Assembly (NCBI GenBank): GCA_026390135.1
Contig: JAPLGN010000022.1
Span: 1-64,000 of the forward strand
Direction: 5' to 3'
DNA length: 64,000 nt
Source of the DNA: Campylobacterales bacterium
Lineage (GTDB): Bacteria > Campylobacterota > Campylobacteria > Campylobacterales > Sulfurimonadaceae
In this document: positions 61,876 through 64,000 of the stretch, in pieces
Layout of the letters: every line of letters starts with the position of its first letter
Numbering within the stretch: the first letter of the stretch is position 1
Program-made: the position numbers and the translations under genes
The notes under the pieces: model-generated
The model's database searches: none
What the model saw: the letters and a program-made list of their open reading frames with translations, nothing else
Told to the model about the DNA's origin: nothing

Positions 61876-64000
61876 CTACAAACGTACAATCTTCGCACCA
61901 AACCCACCTAAATGCTGTGGAGCATCCGTAAAACTTTTGACACTTGGATGGATTTTTAAAAACTCTTTGATGGCGTAGGAGAGTTTGCCCGTCCCGATAC
62001 CGTGATAAATAATGACCTCATCAAAACCTTGTAAAAGTGCATCAGACAAAAATTTATCGGCTTTTTCACATGCTTCTTCGCCTCGTAATCCATGGAGATC
62101 GAGTTTAAGACCGCTTTTTTGGTCAATCTGCGCGGTATGGGAAGGTTTGATTTTTTTAGGGAGATTACCGCTTGGCTTTAGATCTATGAGTTTGACACGT
62201 AAGCGCATCCCCTCCACTTCGATCATCGCATCTTTAGCACCGATACTCACTATCGTCCCACGCTGCGCACGGTATTTTACCGCTTGACCTACTTCGTATT
62301 TAATCGACTCAGGTTGTGCAATCTTAGGAGCGGCATTTTTAGGAATCAATGCGGTAGCTTTGTTTAACTGGCGATGAATGGCAGCCATATCCAGACCTCG
62401 TGCGGCTTCTTTGGCTTCATTGATTGCCAAATCGTATTGGGCTCGTAAACGATTTTTTTCGCTGTCAAGTTCTTGGCGTAAAGTTTCACGTCCCTCTTTG
62501 AGTAACCGTTCTTGCTCTTTTAAACTATCCAGTCTCTCATCAACTTCTTTATTTTTACGCTTTAGATTGCGTTCCATCTCACTTCCGCGCTCAATTAAGA
62601 TATTGAGTTTTTCATGATTTTCACCGTAGACTTCTTTTGCTTTTGTGATGATGTTTGCATTGATTCCATACCGTAACGCCGTTTCAAACGCATAACTTTT
62701 ACCGATTGTACCGTTTAAAAATTCATACGTCGGAACACGTCGCTCTTCATCATAGATGGCTGCTAGAAGCTCAACATCGTCTCTGTCTGCCATCAATGCG
62801 GCGAGGCGTTTATGGTGCGTTGTAACGATGATTTTTTGTCCCCGCTTGATGAGTTCATCCAATACAACGGCAAAAAGTGCAGCTGCTTCATCGCTGTCGG
62901 TTCCCAACTCTATCTCATCCACTCCGACCAAAGCATTTTTATGCTCAAAAAGATGGCTAAACTGCACCATCCGTCCCGCAAACGTCGAAATATCATTGCT
63001 CACACTTTGCGGGTCATCAATCACTGCTTCAAGGCGTTTAAAACTCCCTATACGCGATTTATGAGGATTAAGCTTCATCGGAATAAGATATTTTGCCATC
63101 ACACATGCACTGAGTATTGATTTGAGGAGCATCGTTTTCCCACCGGCATTGACTCCGGTAATCATGAGCAAATTCCCTCGAAACTCGACACTGATGGGCT
63201 TGGGTTTATGAAGGGCTGGATGGGCAAACTCATCCAAAACGATAGCATTATTATTTTGAGGCTTAACAATCGCGTAATTGTGCGCTCGGGCGAAAAGGAC
63301 ACGCGCTTGATAATGGTCAAACCGCTCAAATTCACGGTCGATAAATCCGATAAACGGCGTTAAGGGTGAAAGCTTTGTACTAAACTTTTTAGCATACGCA
63401 TACAATGCCGCATCACGCTCTTGATTAATGTATCGAAGCTGTTCTTTGGAGCGCAAGATGCTATCAGGGGCAACGTAGAAAAATCCCGCACCCGTACGTC
63501 CTATCACCGCACCTTTTAAGACATGATTAAATCCTCCGCGAACCAATAGACACTCTTCATCATTGATGTAATGGATTTGGGTATCAACGAGATAAGGGGA
63601 GAGTTTTTGGGTAAAGAAAAGACGTTTGATGGATTCTTGAATATCAGATTTAATGGCTTTTATCCGCTGCCCTAGTCGAAAAAGTTCTTCATCTTTAGAC
63701 TCAATAAAAAGTCCCGTTGTGTCAAAATAGTCATCAATTTCAGTAAACGCTTGCGGGATCTCAATCGTCCCCATCCACTCACCGATAAGTCCTGTGTAGT
63801 TGTTATTGTGCATTGTCCTAAAATAACGGACAACTTTAATAAGCTCAAAAATATCCTCAAACCGCAAAACACCCTGTTTTTTGAGATGGTTAATGTTCCC
63901 CTCAAACGGTACACTTTTAGGAGGAGCTTTAAACTCCAATACATCAAGTGCTTCAATAAAGCGAAAGTGACGCTCTTGATCCCCCTGAAGGGCGATATTT
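61876..64000 (-). CDS. mutS2: MutS2 endonuclease, 5' end outside the window
   Basis: At least 707 codons, open past the window end. The MutS2 ATPase has Walker A GVNAGGKT, LVGVDEIELGTDSDEAAAL as Walker B and a TTHHKRLAA histidine block. A charged coiled coil follows (about 430-540 of the visible part), then the C-terminal Smr domain with KLDLHGLRGEEA and YHGIGTGKL. MutS2 acts on branched DNA or collided ribosomes, not in mismatch repair. A TTG at 63939 is in frame but lies within conserved sequence, so it is not the start. Confidence 0.95.
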   Translation of the reverse strand, partial: NIALQGDQERHFRFIEALDVLEFKAPPKSVPFEGNINHLKKQGVLRFEDIFELIKVVRYFRTMHNNNYTGLIGEWMGTIEIPQAFTEIDDYFDTTGLFIESKDEELFRLGQRIKAIKSDIQESIKRLFFTQKLSPYLVDTQIHYINDEECLLVRGGFNHVLKGAVIGRTGAGFFYVAPDSILRSKEQLRYINQERDAALYAYAKKFSTKLSPLTPFIGFIDREFERFDHYQARVLFARAHNYAIVKPQNNNAIVLDEFAHPALHKPKPISVEFRGNLLMITGVNAGGKTMLLKSILSACVMAKYLIPMKLNPHKSRIGSFKRLEAVIDDPQSVSNDISTFAGRMVQFSHLFEHKNALVGVDEIELGTDSDEAAALFAVVLDELIKRGQKIIVTTHHKRLAALMADRDDVELLAAIYDEERRVPTYEFLNGTIGKSYAFETALRYGINANIITKAKEVYGENHEKLNILIERGSEMERNLKRKNKEVDERLDSLKEQERLLKEGRETLRQELDSEKNRLRAQYDLAINEAKEAARGLDMAAIHRQLNKATALIPKNAAPKIAQPESIKYEVGQAVKYRAQRGTIVSIGAKDAMIEVEGMRLRVKLIDLKPSGNLPKKIKPSHTAQIDQKSGLKLDLHGLRGEEACEKADKFLSDALLQGFDEVIIYHGIGTGKLSYAIKEFLKIHPSVKSFTDAPQHLGGFGAKIVRL

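Overview
The window reads as ordinary chromosome of a Campylobacterota (Epsilonproteobacteria) chemolithotroph, most like Sulfuricurvum or Sulfurimonas. This is an inference from family resemblance: A+T-rich dense coding, many 1-20 nt gene overlaps, c-di-GMP and two-component sensors, a multihaem cytochrome, and a nitrate-assimilation set. I see no rRNA, tRNA, CRISPR array, insertion sequence or prophage.

Layout. 1-6.8 kb: tail of a conserved hypothetical gene, a GGDEF/EAL protein, MscL with a zinc ribbon, and a reverse operon porin / PstS-like protein / HD-GYP sensor. 7-11.2 kb: nitrate MFS transporter, a fused PP2C phosphatase/Ser-Thr kinase, a cysteine-rich receiver-like protein and an outer-membrane barrel. 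11.2-15.5 kb: Tex, a NYN-type nuclease-like protein, a PDC membrane sensor and an Rrf2 regulator. 15.5-27.1 kb: a complete-looking type II secretion locus in two divergent arms (gspG-H-I-J leftward; gspK-L-M-N-C-D-E-F rightward) with an MNT/HEPN toxin-antitoxin pair and a porin-like 3' scrap between the arms, then a lytic transglycosylase. 27.2-31.9 kb: histidine kinase, response regulator and a nine-haem lipoprotein cytochrome.

32.1-42.2 kb is a nitrate-assimilation cluster: NrtA/B/D-like ABC importer, a porin, then (after a reverse msrB and a sirohaem synthase gene) SUMT, sirohaem nitrite reductase and molybdopterin nitrate reductase. Together they import nitrate, reduce it to ammonium and make the sirohaem that nitrite reductase needs. 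The MFS transporter at 7 kb is a second nitrate route, and its start region shares a near-palindrome with that of the SUMT gene.

42.2-64 kb holds housekeeping genes: ABC-F, gpsA, K+ channel and TrkA-N partner, gatB, a ThiE-like gene, atpB, ribF, tlyA, NDH-2-like oxidoreductase, ligA, a Sel1 protein and mutS2 (cut by the window end). It is interrupted at 50-53 kb by a less ordered patch with a possible structured RNA, a GNAT gene readable only through a +1 frameshift, and two small genes with a shared promoter. Several families of short palindromic repeats lie between genes. One has extended ligA, one supplies the stop codon of the ThiE-like gene, and one sits between nrtA and nrtB.
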